From: GCA-2861595 sp035525365
GTDB lineage: Bacteria; Actinomycetota; Acidimicrobiia; Acidimicrobiales; GCA-2861595
DNA: 14,691 bases
Reading direction: 5' to 3'
Assembly (NCBI GenBank): GCA_035525365.1
Contig: DATLEK010000114.1
Span: 1-14,691, forward strand
Shown here: positions 5,697 through 12,543 of the stretch, one piece after another
Layout: each line of letters begins with the position of its first letter
How positions within the stretch are numbered: position 1 is the first letter of the stretch
Program-made: the position numbers and the translations under genes
Notes under the pieces: generated by a model
What the model saw: only the letters and a program-made list of their open reading frames with translations
Told to the model about the DNA's origin: nothing
Database searches by the model: none

Positions 5697-6863
5697 ATGA
5701 GAGGGCATATCGCCAAGAAGGGTGGGCGCTACTACGCCGTCGTCTACGAGGGCGTCAACCGCACCACCGGCAGGGGGCGGCACCGTTGGTACGCCAGCGG
5801 GACGACACGACGAGAGGCCGAGAAGGTGCTGGCCGGCCTCATCAAGCGCCAGCACGATGGCGACTACCGCTCACCCGAGCGGATCACCTTCGGCACCTAC
5901 CTGCTGGAGCGCTGGCTGCCCGTGCAGCAGACGCGGTTGAAGCGCAGCACATGGGACAACCAGCGGCGCAACGTCGAGAACCATGTGATTCCCCACCTTG
6001 GCAACATCCCGATCCGCGAGCTGCAGCCCGAGGACATCGACGGCCTCTACGCTCACCTGCTCACGGTGGGCCGGCGCAATTGCGGTGGTGGCGGCCTCTC
6101 ACCGAAAACCGTGCGCAACGTGCACGCCTTGATTCGTAAGGCACTCGGTGACGCGGAGCGGAAGGGCACCGTGCTCCGCAACGTCGCGACGCTGGCCGAC
6201 CCTCCCCGCGTCTCCAGCGCTGCGGCCGGTGACTTCGTCGTGTGGACCGCCGAGGAGTTGCACCAGTTCCTTGAGCACGACGTGAGCGCTGAGCGGCTGC
6301 AACCAGCGCTATTCCTTGCCGCGTTCACCGGGATGCGCCGGGCGGAGGTGCTCGGGCTTCGGTGGCGGGCCGTCGACCTTGAGGCGGGACGGCTGTCAGT
6401 GCAGACATCGCTCGTCAGTGTCGGCTACAAGGTGAGGCTCGAGGAGACCAAGACGAACTACTCCCGCCGCACCGTCGACATCGACCCCCGCACCGTGGCC
6501 GTGCTCCGCCGCTGGCGGACCCGCCAGCTCGAGGAGGCCGTGGTCGCCGGGTGGCGGCCCCGCGCCGACACGCTCGTTTTCACGAAGCCCGACGGGACCT
6601 GGATTCACCCCGACTCGTTCTCCGACCTCTGGGTGACCCTTGTCGAGCGGTCGTCGCTACCCCGCATCCGACTGCACGACCTTCGCCACACGCACGCGTC
6701 GACGATGCTGGCCGCGGGCGTGCCCGTGCGGGTCGTCAGCGAACGGCTGGGCCACTCCAACGTGGCGTTCACCATGAACGTGTACCAGCACCTCATCCCC
6801 GGCATGCAGAGCGACGCCGCCAAGCTCTTCTCCGCTCTCGTCTACGGCGACGGCGACGAGTAG
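5697..6863 (+). CDS. int: Tyrosine site-specific integrase (phage/ICE type), intact
   Basis: 388-residue integrase, complete. Order: N-terminal arm-binding/AP2-like domain with GRYYAVVYEGVNRTTGRGRH (about residues 10-55), SAM-like core-binding domain (about 70-165, FGTYLLERWLPVQQTRL to NVHALIRKALGDAERKG), and catalytic domain with all active residues: Arg in FTGMRRAEVLGLRW, Lys in LEETKTNYSRR, His-x-x-Arg in IRLHDLRHTHAS, His in SERLGHSN and the nucleophile Tyr in NVYQHLIPGMQ. The start is ATG 5697 with AGGAGG in front; a GTG at 5637 in the same frame is rejected because it has no ribosome site and adds no homology. It ends 12 bp from the convergent HTH gene at 6876. It may act on the tRNA-Met half-site at 1493-1535, but that pairing is not shown. 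Confidence 0.95.
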   Translation: MRGHIAKKGGRYYAVVYEGVNRTTGRGRHRWYASGTTRREAEKVLAGLIKRQHDGDYRSPERITFGTYLLERWLPVQQTRLKRSTWDNQRRNVENHVIPHLGNIPIRELQPEDIDGLYAHLLTVGRRNCGGGGLSPKTVRNVHALIRKALGDAERKGTVLRNVATLADPPRVSSAAAGDFVVWTAEELHQFLEHDVSAERLQPALFLAAFTGMRRAEVLGLRWRAVDLEAGRLSVQTSLVSVGYKVRLEETKTNYSRRTVDIDPRTVAVLRRWRTRQLEEAVVAGWRPRADTLVFTKPDGTWIHPDSFSDLWVTLVERSSLPRIRLHDLRHTHASTMLAAGVPVRVVSERLGHSNVAFTMNVYQHLIPGMQSDAAKLFSALVYGDGDE

Positions 6864-6875
6864 ATGTGGCGCCCG

Positions 6876-7142
6876 TCAGCCCTCGGCGTCGTCGGCGGTC
6901 ACCGTCTCGGGGTCGATCCGGTTCTCCCGCAGCGTGGCGATGACTTCGTCGAGAAAGAAGTGGAACTTCCGGCCACCCGGCAGCCGGCTCGCCGGCAGTC
7001 GCCCGTCGCTGGCCATCGTCATGATCGTCCGGATGTTGAGATCAAGCATCTCGGCGACCTGGGCCGTAGTGAGGATCGGCGGGTACTGCTGGCGGAGGCG
7101 CTCCAGCGTCTCGTCAACCGCCTGCTTCTCCCTCCTGGGCAC
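6876..7142 (-). CDS. Excisionase-family HTH protein (second copy type)
   Basis: 88 residues: PILTTAQVAEMLDLNIRTIM is the helix-turn-helix, followed by DGRLPASRLPGGRKFHFFLD as the wing of the excisionase/HTH_17 domain and an acidic tail (DPETVTADDAEG). A charged helix (MPRREKQAVDETLERLRQQ) precedes the domain. The start is GTG at 7142; no Shine-Dalgarno is seen, while TAACGT lies six to seven bases upstream, so a leaderless transcript is possible. It faces the integrase tail to tail, and divergently the XRE gene at 7273. It could be the excisionase of this integrase or a regulator of the neighbouring toxin-antitoxin genes. Confidence 0.8.
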   Translation of the reverse strand: MPRREKQAVDETLERLRQQYPPILTTAQVAEMLDLNIRTIMTMASDGRLPASRLPGGRKFHFFLDEVIATLRENRIDPETVTADDAEG

Positions 7143-7200
7143 CCGACCACGTTACTTTGCTCAGATGGCGCTAGATACTCCTTGATTCCTCTCAGTACGT

Positions 7201-7230
7201 CGGGAAGCGACACGGCTCTCAGGCTTCCCG
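7201..7230. promoter_or_regulatory. Inverted repeat CGGGAAGC-N14-GCTTCCCG upstream of XRE gene
   Basis: Perfect 8-bp arms (7201-7208, 7223-7230) in the 130-bp gap between two divergent HTH genes, 42 bp before the XRE start. Arm spacing of about two helical turns suits binding by an HTH dimer on one face of DNA. TATCAT at 7231-7236 could be a -10 element directly beside it. Operator role inferred. Confidence 0.45.
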
Positions 7231-7272
7231 TATCATCTGTGTTACGCTCACTGCAAGCTAAGGGAGCAGACG

Positions 7273-7620
7273 ATGGCAGCGAGGACCGGAGCCGAGCAGT
7301 ACTTCGAGCGGCAGCGCAAGAACCCGGAGTACGAGCGCGCCTACCAGGAGGCCGCATCCACGGTCCGCGCCATCGACGAGCTGGTGAGGTCGATAGACGC
7401 CCGCCGGGAGGAGCGGGGGCTTTCGAAGGCCGAGCTCGCCCGCCAGGCGGGCCTGCCGCCCGAGGCAGTTCGCCGCCTGTTCACGATGCGCTCGCCGAAT
7501 CCGACGGCGACAACGCTCGTCGCGTTGGCCCGGGCCCTCGACCTCGATCTCGTTGCCGAACCTCGGACCAAGCCAGCGCGGAAGGCCGCCGCAAAGAAGC
7601 GGGCGCTCACCAAGGTCTGA
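7273..7620 (+). CDS. XRE-family HTH protein, antitoxin-like
   Basis: 115 residues. Begins MAARTGAEQYFERQRKNPEY, the extended N-terminal segment found in HigA-type antitoxins paired with Gp49-like toxins, then an XRE domain (about residues 40-95): RREERGLSKAELARQAGLPP, EAVRRLFTMRSPN, TLVALARALDLDLV. The C-terminus is a basic tail (PARKAAAKKRALTKV). ATG at 7273 has AAGGGAG six bases upstream. Its stop lies 9 bp from the stop of the toxin gene on the opposite strand. Co-regulation through a shared promoter, the norm for toxin-antitoxin pairs, is therefore impossible here; the inverted repeat at 7201-7230 suggests it controls its own expression. Confidence 0.88.
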   Translation: MAARTGAEQYFERQRKNPEYERAYQEAASTVRAIDELVRSIDARREERGLSKAELARQAGLPPEAVRRLFTMRSPNPTATTLVALARALDLDLVAEPRTKPARKAAAKKRALTKV

Positions 7621-7629
7621 CAACTGTGG

Positions 7630-8067
7630 TCATCGCAGCACCGTCCGTCGCTTCAAGAACTCGGCTCGGTACCGCTGCGCTCGCCGGTAGTCGCGAGGAT
7701 CCGCGGCCTGGCGAAAGGGCTTCGACAGCCCATCGATGACGACGATGCTCGACCCGCCGAGGTCGGCCGCGTCGCGTTCAAGGATGCAGAACAACCGATG
7801 GTTGTGACGGTCGGCGCCTCGCACTCGGACCTCGTAGAAGCCGGCCATTTCGTCATGCATGACCTCCCATTTGCCTCCCCCGGAGAAGGCGGGCGGCGGC
7901 GCCTCGGCGGCGGCCTCGAGCACTGCCTGCATCTCAGCGCGGACCTTTATCGGAACATCGTCGAGGAAGTCGATGGCCGGGACCGTCCGGGCCTTGTCAT
8001 CGCGGACGTCGCGCTGGAAGAAGTGGATCAGCCAAGGCTCGCGCCGCACTCTCGACCGTTGGCTCAC
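7630..8067 (-). CDS. Gp49-like/HigB-type toxin (RelE superfamily)
   Basis: About 145 residues. Features of the Gp49-like family: WLIHFFQRDVRDDKARTVPA start, a FLDDVPIKVRAEMQAVLEAA helix, GGGKWEVMHDEMAGFYEVRV (beta-core), NHRLFCILERDA, IVVIDGLSKPFRQAADPRDY and a closing helix YRRAQRYRAEFLKRR. It is longer than the toxin at 810-1202. Start is GTG at 8067 (or the adjoining GTG at 8070); AGAGG lies five bases upstream of the former. The TGA of a 19-codon ORF overlaps this start, so translation is probably coupled to it and to the nuclease gene further upstream. The likely antitoxin is the convergent XRE gene at 7273-7620. Confidence 0.82.
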   Translation of the reverse strand: MSQRSRVRREPWLIHFFQRDVRDDKARTVPAIDFLDDVPIKVRAEMQAVLEAAAEAPPPAFSGGGKWEVMHDEMAGFYEVRVRGADRHNHRLFCILERDAADLGGSSIVVIDGLSKPFRQAADPRDYRRAQRYRAEFLKRRTVLR

Positions 8068-8123
8068 CACGTCCTCTTCTCAGCCCCAGAAGCTGCACGT
8101 TGGATCGCGGGCAACGTCGCCAT
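8064..8123 (-). CDS. 19-codon leader ORF linking nuclease and toxin genes
   Basis: MATLPAIQRAASGAEKRTW, 19 residues. The ATG at 8121-8123 overlaps the nuclease stop by one base (TGATG) and has a strong GGAGG seven bases upstream; its TGA (8064-8066) directly adjoins the toxin's GTG at 8067. Tight spacing on both sides and the best ribosome site of the operon support translation. It may serve to couple toxin synthesis to the nuclease; the peptide itself matches nothing I know. Confidence 0.45.
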   Translation of the reverse strand: MATLPAIQRAASGAEKRTW

Positions 8124-8614
8124 CACAGTTCCTCCGCTCCTGATGGATAACCGACCGGCCGTGCCTGCAGCCACTGGATAACTGAGCCGTCCTCGGCAAC
8201 CAGGTACACACCGAACCCCAGAAGCTTGAAGGACAGTCGGGTGCGCTCGAGCAGCGACTCGTACGTCTTGAATCTCGGAAAGCAGATCGCGATCTCTGCG
8301 TCTGGTCGCCGCTGCCGGAGAAGCATCATTCCGAGCAGCGCGTGCGAGAACCACTGTCTCGCCTGGTTCGTCGGCTGAGTCGGCTTCGGCAGTCCTCGAT
8401 TGGGTCCGTGGTCATAGGTCGTGTTCGGGTAGCCCTTGACCTCGACTGCCAGCCACCGGTCCCCCATCGTCGCCAGCAGGTCGATTCCCGGTGCCTTCGA
8501 TTCAGTGTCAGCAACCTCGCGGACGTCCCAGCCCTCGGCGGTCAAGTGTGCGGAGAGTGCGTCCTGCACGCGACCCTCCCAGAACCAGGGCCTCTCGCCG
8601 AACATTGCTGACAC
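8123..8614 (-). CDS. Putative PD-(D/E)XK-type nuclease, function unassigned
   Basis: 163 residues. Contains the pattern of a PD-(D/E)XK restriction-type nuclease: Glu in FWEGRVQDALSAHL, then GIDLLATMGDRWLAVEVKGY, that is, Asp on the first strand and E-V-K on the second (about residues 43-61), followed by QARQWFSHALLGMMLLRQ and a strand AEIAICFPRF. This layout resembles Mrr-like and VRR-type nuclease cores. No partner domain, no HTH. The start is GTG 8614 or ATG 8605; neither has a Shine-Dalgarno, so start is uncertain. It reads away from hsdR across a short divergent region and toward the leader ORF and toxin, suggesting a defence-linked role. It might be a solitary nuclease, or a component modulated by the adjacent type I system. 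Confidence 0.65.
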   Translation of the reverse strand: MSAMFGERPWFWEGRVQDALSAHLTAEGWDVREVADTESKAPGIDLLATMGDRWLAVEVKGYPNTTYDHGPNRGLPKPTQPTNQARQWFSHALLGMMLLRQRRPDAEIAICFPRFKTYESLLERTRLSFKLLGFGVYLVAEDGSVIQWLQARPVGYPSGAEEL

Positions 8615-8676
8615 GCCACGACGGTACGCAAGAACGGTCGTCTGTACGGTGTATGGGTGCTCGTGAGGCGGGGGCG
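8615..8676. promoter_or_regulatory. Divergent promoter region with three ACGGT direct repeats
   Basis: ACGGT occurs at 8621-8625, 8634-8638 and 8646-8650, spaced 13 and 12 bp, about one helical turn each, between the nuclease gene and hsdR. Regular spacing suggests a regulator binding one face of DNA, though 5-bp units can recur by chance. GAGG at 8664-8667 serves the hsdR GTG at 8677. Confidence 0.35.
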
Positions 8677-11067
8677 GTGACCAACAAGAAGGCGCTGAGC
8701 GAGTCGGACATCTGCGACCGCTTCATCACGCCGGCCGTCACCAAGGCCGGCTGGGCCACCAGCCGGTGGCGGCGCGAGTACGGCTTCACCGATGGGAAGA
8801 TCATCGTCCGGGGAAAGCTCGTTGCCCGGGGCAAGCGGAAGCGCCTCGACTACCTGCTGTTCCACACCCCGAACCTGCCGATCGCACTGATCGAGGCGAA
8901 GGACAACAACCACTCGGTGGGCTCGGGCATGCAGCAGGGCCTTGCCTACGCCGAAACGCTCGACGTGCCGTTCGTGTTCAGCTCGAACGGCGACGGGTTT
9001 CTGTTCCACGATCGCACGGGGACGTTCGCTCCGATCGAACAGACCCTGACGCTCGACGAGTTCCCCTCTCCCGAAGCCTTGTGGACCCACTACCGGAAGT
9101 GGCGCGGTCTCGAGGAGGCCGACGAGGACCTCGTTGCCAGCCCGAACCACGCCGAGGCCGGCGGTAAGGAAGCCCGGTACTACCAGCAGCTCGCCATCAA
9201 CCGCACCGTCGAGGCGGTCGCCCGAGGTCAGCGGCGCCTCCTGCTGGCGATGGCCACCGGGACGGGCAAGACCTACACGGCGTTCAACATCATCTGGCGG
9301 CTCTGGAAGAACAAGACCGCCAAGCGGGTGCTGTTCCTGGCCGACCGCAATATCCTGGTGGACCAGACGATCCAGAACGACTTTCGCCCCTTCGGCGGGG
9401 TGATGAAGAAGCTCAACCGGACCTTGGTCGACGAGAACGGTCGCGTCGACACCTCGTATGAGATCTACCTCGGGCTCTACCAGGCGATCATGGGCACCGA
9501 GGATAAGGAGCCGATCTACGACAAGTTCCCCAAGGACTTCTTCGACCTCATCGTGATCGACGAGTGCCACCGCGGCTCAGCGGCCGAGGACTCTGCCTGG
9601 CGAGAGGTGCTCGCCTACTTCGACTCCGCCATCCAGCTCGGCATGACGGCGACCCCGAAGGAGACGAAGTACGTCTCGAACATCCACTACTTCGGCGAGC
9701 CCGTCTACACGTACTCCCTGAAGCAGGGCATCGAGGATGGGTTCCTCGCCCCCTACAAGGTGGTGCGCGTCGACCTCGACCACGACCTGCTCGGCTGGCG
9801 TCCCGAGGAGGGACAACTCGACGACGCCGGCGAGCCGATCGAGGATCGCATCTACAACCCGAAGGACTTCGACCGCGACATCGTCTTCCCGCAGCGGGAC
9901 ACGCTCGTCGCCGAGCGGATCTCGTCTTTTCTTCACGGCACCGACCCGATGCACAAGACGATCGTCTTCTGCCAGAGCATCGACCACGCCGAGCGCATAC
10001 GGCAGGCCCTCGTGAACGTGCCGGAGAACGCGCCGCTCGTCCAAGCCGATTACCGCTATGTGATGCGGATCACCGGCGACAACGACGAGGGCAAAGCTCA
10101 ACTCGACAACTTCATCAATCCCAAGCGGCCCTATCCCGTGATCGCCACCACGTCGAAGCTGATGAGCACCGGCGTGGACGCCCAGACCTGCCACGTCATC
10201 GCCCTCGACCAGCGGATCCAGTCGCTCACCGAGTTCAAGCAGATCATCGGGAGAGGCACACGCTTGCGGCCCGACTACGGCAAGTACTTCTTCACGATCC
10301 TCGACTTCCGCAAGGCCACCGAGCTGTTCGCCGATCCCGACTGGGACGGTCCGCCCATCCAGATCTACGAAGTCCCTGAGGGCGGCGAGGACGTCACCCC
10401 GCCCGATCCGACGCCCGCTGACGAGCCGATCGAGGACGAGATCGATGTGATCCTCGCCGATCCCGACCACGTCATCGACGAGGCCGAGCTTGAGGATGAA
10501 GATCGCCACGTCTACGTCGTGAGTGGCGTGAAGTTCACCGTCATCGCCGAGCGGGTGCAGTACTACGACCGCGACGGCAAGCTCATCACCGAATCGCTCA
10601 AGGACTACACGCGCCGCACCGTCCAGGAGGAGTTCGCCACCCTCGGCGAGTTCCTCAAGCGATGGAGAGCCACCGATCGCAAGCAGGCGATCGTCGAGGC
10701 GCTGCTGGAGCGCGGCGTGCTGCTCGAAGCGCTGGAGGACGCCACCGCCGGCGACCTCGATCCGTTCGACCTCATCTGCCACGTCGCCTTCGACCAGCCA
10801 CCGCTTACCCGTCGGGAACGGGCCGACAAGGTTCGCAAGCGTGACGTGTTCACAAGGTACGGCGACCAGGCGCGCGAGGTGCTCGCCGCTCTGCTCGACA
10901 AGTACGCCGACCAGGGCCTCGGCTCGATGGGCGAGATCGAGGTTCTTAAGCTCGACCCGTTCCCCGAACTAGGGACGCCCGTCGAGCTGGTGCGTAGGTT
11001 CGGTGGGCGCGATCAGTACCTCGCCGCCCTGCGCGATATCGACGCCGCCCTCTACGAACCCGCCTGA
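8677..11067 (+). CDS. hsdR: Type I restriction enzyme, R subunit (endonuclease/translocase)
   Basis: 796 residues. HsdR pulls DNA through the HsdR-M-S complex by ATP hydrolysis and cuts unmethylated DNA. N-terminal nuclease: KRLDYLLFH then ALIEAKDNN (D...E-x-K, about residues 53-77) with QQGLAYAE behind it. Helicase: Walker A LLAMATGTGKTYTA (about 192-199), DECH box VIDECHRG (about 293-300), GMTATPKET, and motif VI QIIGRGTRLRPDYG (about 522-535). The C-terminal part after residue 600 fits the EcoEI-type HsdR C-terminal domain. Start GTG 8677 is chosen because the family starts with (M/V)TNKKALSESDIC and GAGG lies upstream; ATG 8653 is an alternative in the same frame. First gene of hsdR-M-S, 12 bp before hsdM. 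Confidence 0.95.
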   Translation: MTNKKALSESDICDRFITPAVTKAGWATSRWRREYGFTDGKIIVRGKLVARGKRKRLDYLLFHTPNLPIALIEAKDNNHSVGSGMQQGLAYAETLDVPFVFSSNGDGFLFHDRTGTFAPIEQTLTLDEFPSPEALWTHYRKWRGLEEADEDLVASPNHAEAGGKEARYYQQLAINRTVEAVARGQRRLLLAMATGTGKTYTAFNIIWRLWKNKTAKRVLFLADRNILVDQTIQNDFRPFGGVMKKLNRTLVDENGRVDTSYEIYLGLYQAIMGTEDKEPIYDKFPKDFFDLIVIDECHRGSAAEDSAWREVLAYFDSAIQLGMTATPKETKYVSNIHYFGEPVYTYSLKQGIEDGFLAPYKVVRVDLDHDLLGWRPEEGQLDDAGEPIEDRIYNPKDFDRDIVFPQRDTLVAERISSFLHGTDPMHKTIVFCQSIDHAERIRQALVNVPENAPLVQADYRYVMRITGDNDEGKAQLDNFINPKRPYPVIATTSKLMSTGVDAQTCHVIALDQRIQSLTEFKQIIGRGTRLRPDYGKYFFTILDFRKATELFADPDWDGPPIQIYEVPEGGEDVTPPDPTPADEPIEDEIDVILADPDHVIDEAELEDEDRHVYVVSGVKFTVIAERVQYYDRDGKLITESLKDYTRRTVQEEFATLGEFLKRWRATDRKQAIVEALLERGVLLEALEDATAGDLDPFDLICHVAFDQPPLTRRERADKVRKRDVFTRYGDQAREVLAALLDKYADQGLGSMGEIEVLKLDPFPELGTPVELVRRFGGRDQYLAALRDIDAALYEPA

Positions 11068-11079
11068 TCCGGAGCCACC

Positions 11080-12543
11080 TTGTCCCTCTCAACCACGATC
11101 AAGTCCATCCAGGACATCATGCGCAAGGACGCCGGCGTCGACGGCGACGCCCAGCGCATCGGCCAACTCGGCTGGATGTTGTTCTTCAAGATCTTCAGCG
11201 ACCTGGAGATCGAGACCGAGCTTGAGGACGATGACTACGAATCCCCGGTGCCGCCATGGCTGCGGTGGAACGCGTGGGCCAACGAAGATCTGGTCGGCAC
11301 TGGCGCGCCGACGGGCGCCGGGCTACTCGATCTCGTCGACAACTCCTTGTTCCCGGCACTGAAGGAGCTCAACATCGCAACCTTCACCGGGAAGGCCCGT
11401 CCCCGAGCCGAGCTGCTGCGCAGCGTGTTCGAGGACGCCTACAATTACATGAAGTCCGGCACCTTGATGCGCCAGGTGATCAACAAGATCAACCACGACA
11501 TCGACTTCAACGAGTCGAAAACCCGCCACACCTTCGGCGACATCTACGAGCAGATCCTCAAGGACCTGCAGGGCGCCGGCAACGCCGGCGAGTTCTACAC
11601 ACCCCGAGCAGCGACCCAGTTCGCCGCGGACATGGTCGACCCGCAGTTCGGTGAGATCGTGCTCGACCCAGCCTGCGGTACCGGCGGCTTTCTCACCTGC
11701 AGCTACGAGAACATTCGGCCGCACGCCGATACCGCCGCCAAGCTCGCCCAGCTGAAGGCGAGCATCCGCGGCGTGGAGAAGAAGGCGCTGCCCCACCTGC
11801 TGTGCGTCACCAACCTGATGGTCCACGGCATCGAAGTGCCGACGATTCGCCACGGCAACACGCTCGCCCGCCCCCTCCGGGACTACGGTCCGGCGGACCA
11901 GGTTGACGTCATCGTCACCAACCCCCCGTTCGGCGGGATGGAGGAGGACGGTATCGAGGGCAACTTCCCGACCGAGTTCCGCACCCGGGAGACCGCCGAC
12001 CTCTTCCTCGTGCTCGTGATGGAGCTCCTAAAGGACGGCGGCCGAGCCGCCATCATCCTGCCCGACGGCACGCTGTTCGGCGAAGGCATCAAGACCCGGA
12101 TCAAGAAGAAGCTGCTGGAGGAGTGCAACCTCCACACGATCGTCCGGCTTCCCAAGGGCGTGTTCGCCCCGTACACGACGATCAAGACCAACATCTTGTT
12201 CTTCACCAAGGGCGAGCCCACCAAGGATGTCTGGTTCTACGAGCACCCCTATCCCGAGGGCGCCAAGAGCTACTCGAAGACCAAACCCATGCGGATCGAA
12301 GAGTTCGAGCCCGAGAAGGCCTGGTGGAACAACCGCGAGGAGACCGAGCGGGCCTGGATGGTCACCGCCGAGGACATCGCCAGCGGCGGCTACAACCTCG
12401 ACATCGCCAACCCGAATGTGGTCGACGAGGGCCACGAGGATCCAGACGTACTCCTCGCCCGCTACGCCGAGGCCACCACGGAAGTCGAGGTGGCGCGCGA
12501 GGCGCTGCGGGCCAGCCTCGCCGAAGCCCTCCTCCGCGACTGA
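11080..12543 (+). CDS. hsdM: Type I restriction-modification, M subunit (N6-adenine methyltransferase)
   Basis: 487 residues, normal size. HsdM transfers methyl from S-adenosylmethionine to adenine in the site chosen by HsdS. N-terminal helical domain with IKSIQDIMRKDAGVDGDAQR and LGWMLFFKIFSDLE; FGDIYEQILKDLQGAGNAGE and FYTPRAATQFAADMV precede motif I DPACGTGGFL (residues 197-206); catalytic motif IV NPPF at residues 281-284. The start is TTG 11080 with GGAG five bases upstream, which gives the expected (M)SLSTTIKS beginning; no ATG or GTG fits. The TGA overlaps the hsdS ATG by one base (TGATG), so translation is coupled. Transcribed from the hsdR promoter. Confidence 0.95.
   Translation: MSLSTTIKSIQDIMRKDAGVDGDAQRIGQLGWMLFFKIFSDLEIETELEDDDYESPVPPWLRWNAWANEDLVGTGAPTGAGLLDLVDNSLFPALKELNIATFTGKARPRAELLRSVFEDAYNYMKSGTLMRQVINKINHDIDFNESKTRHTFGDIYEQILKDLQGAGNAGEFYTPRAATQFAADMVDPQFGEIVLDPACGTGGFLTCSYENIRPHADTAAKLAQLKASIRGVEKKALPHLLCVTNLMVHGIEVPTIRHGNTLARPLRDYGPADQVDVIVTNPPFGGMEEDGIEGNFPTEFRTRETADLFLVLVMELLKDGGRAAIILPDGTLFGEGIKTRIKKKLLEECNLHTIVRLPKGVFAPYTTIKTNILFFTKGEPTKDVWFYEHPYPEGAKSYSKTKPMRIEEFEPEKAWWNNREETERAWMVTAEDIASGGYNLDIANPNVVDEGHEDPDVLLARYAEATTEVEVAREALRASLAEALLRD

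Noticed and set aside
9577..10782. 401-residue open frame on the minus strand
   Set aside because: Shadow of hsdR; no ribosome site or recognisable domain.
12123..12542. Longer start for hsdS inside hsdM
   Set aside because: The extension is Arg/Gly/Gln-rich shadow sequence within hsdM; ATG 12543 overlaps the hsdM stop and starts the HsdS homology.
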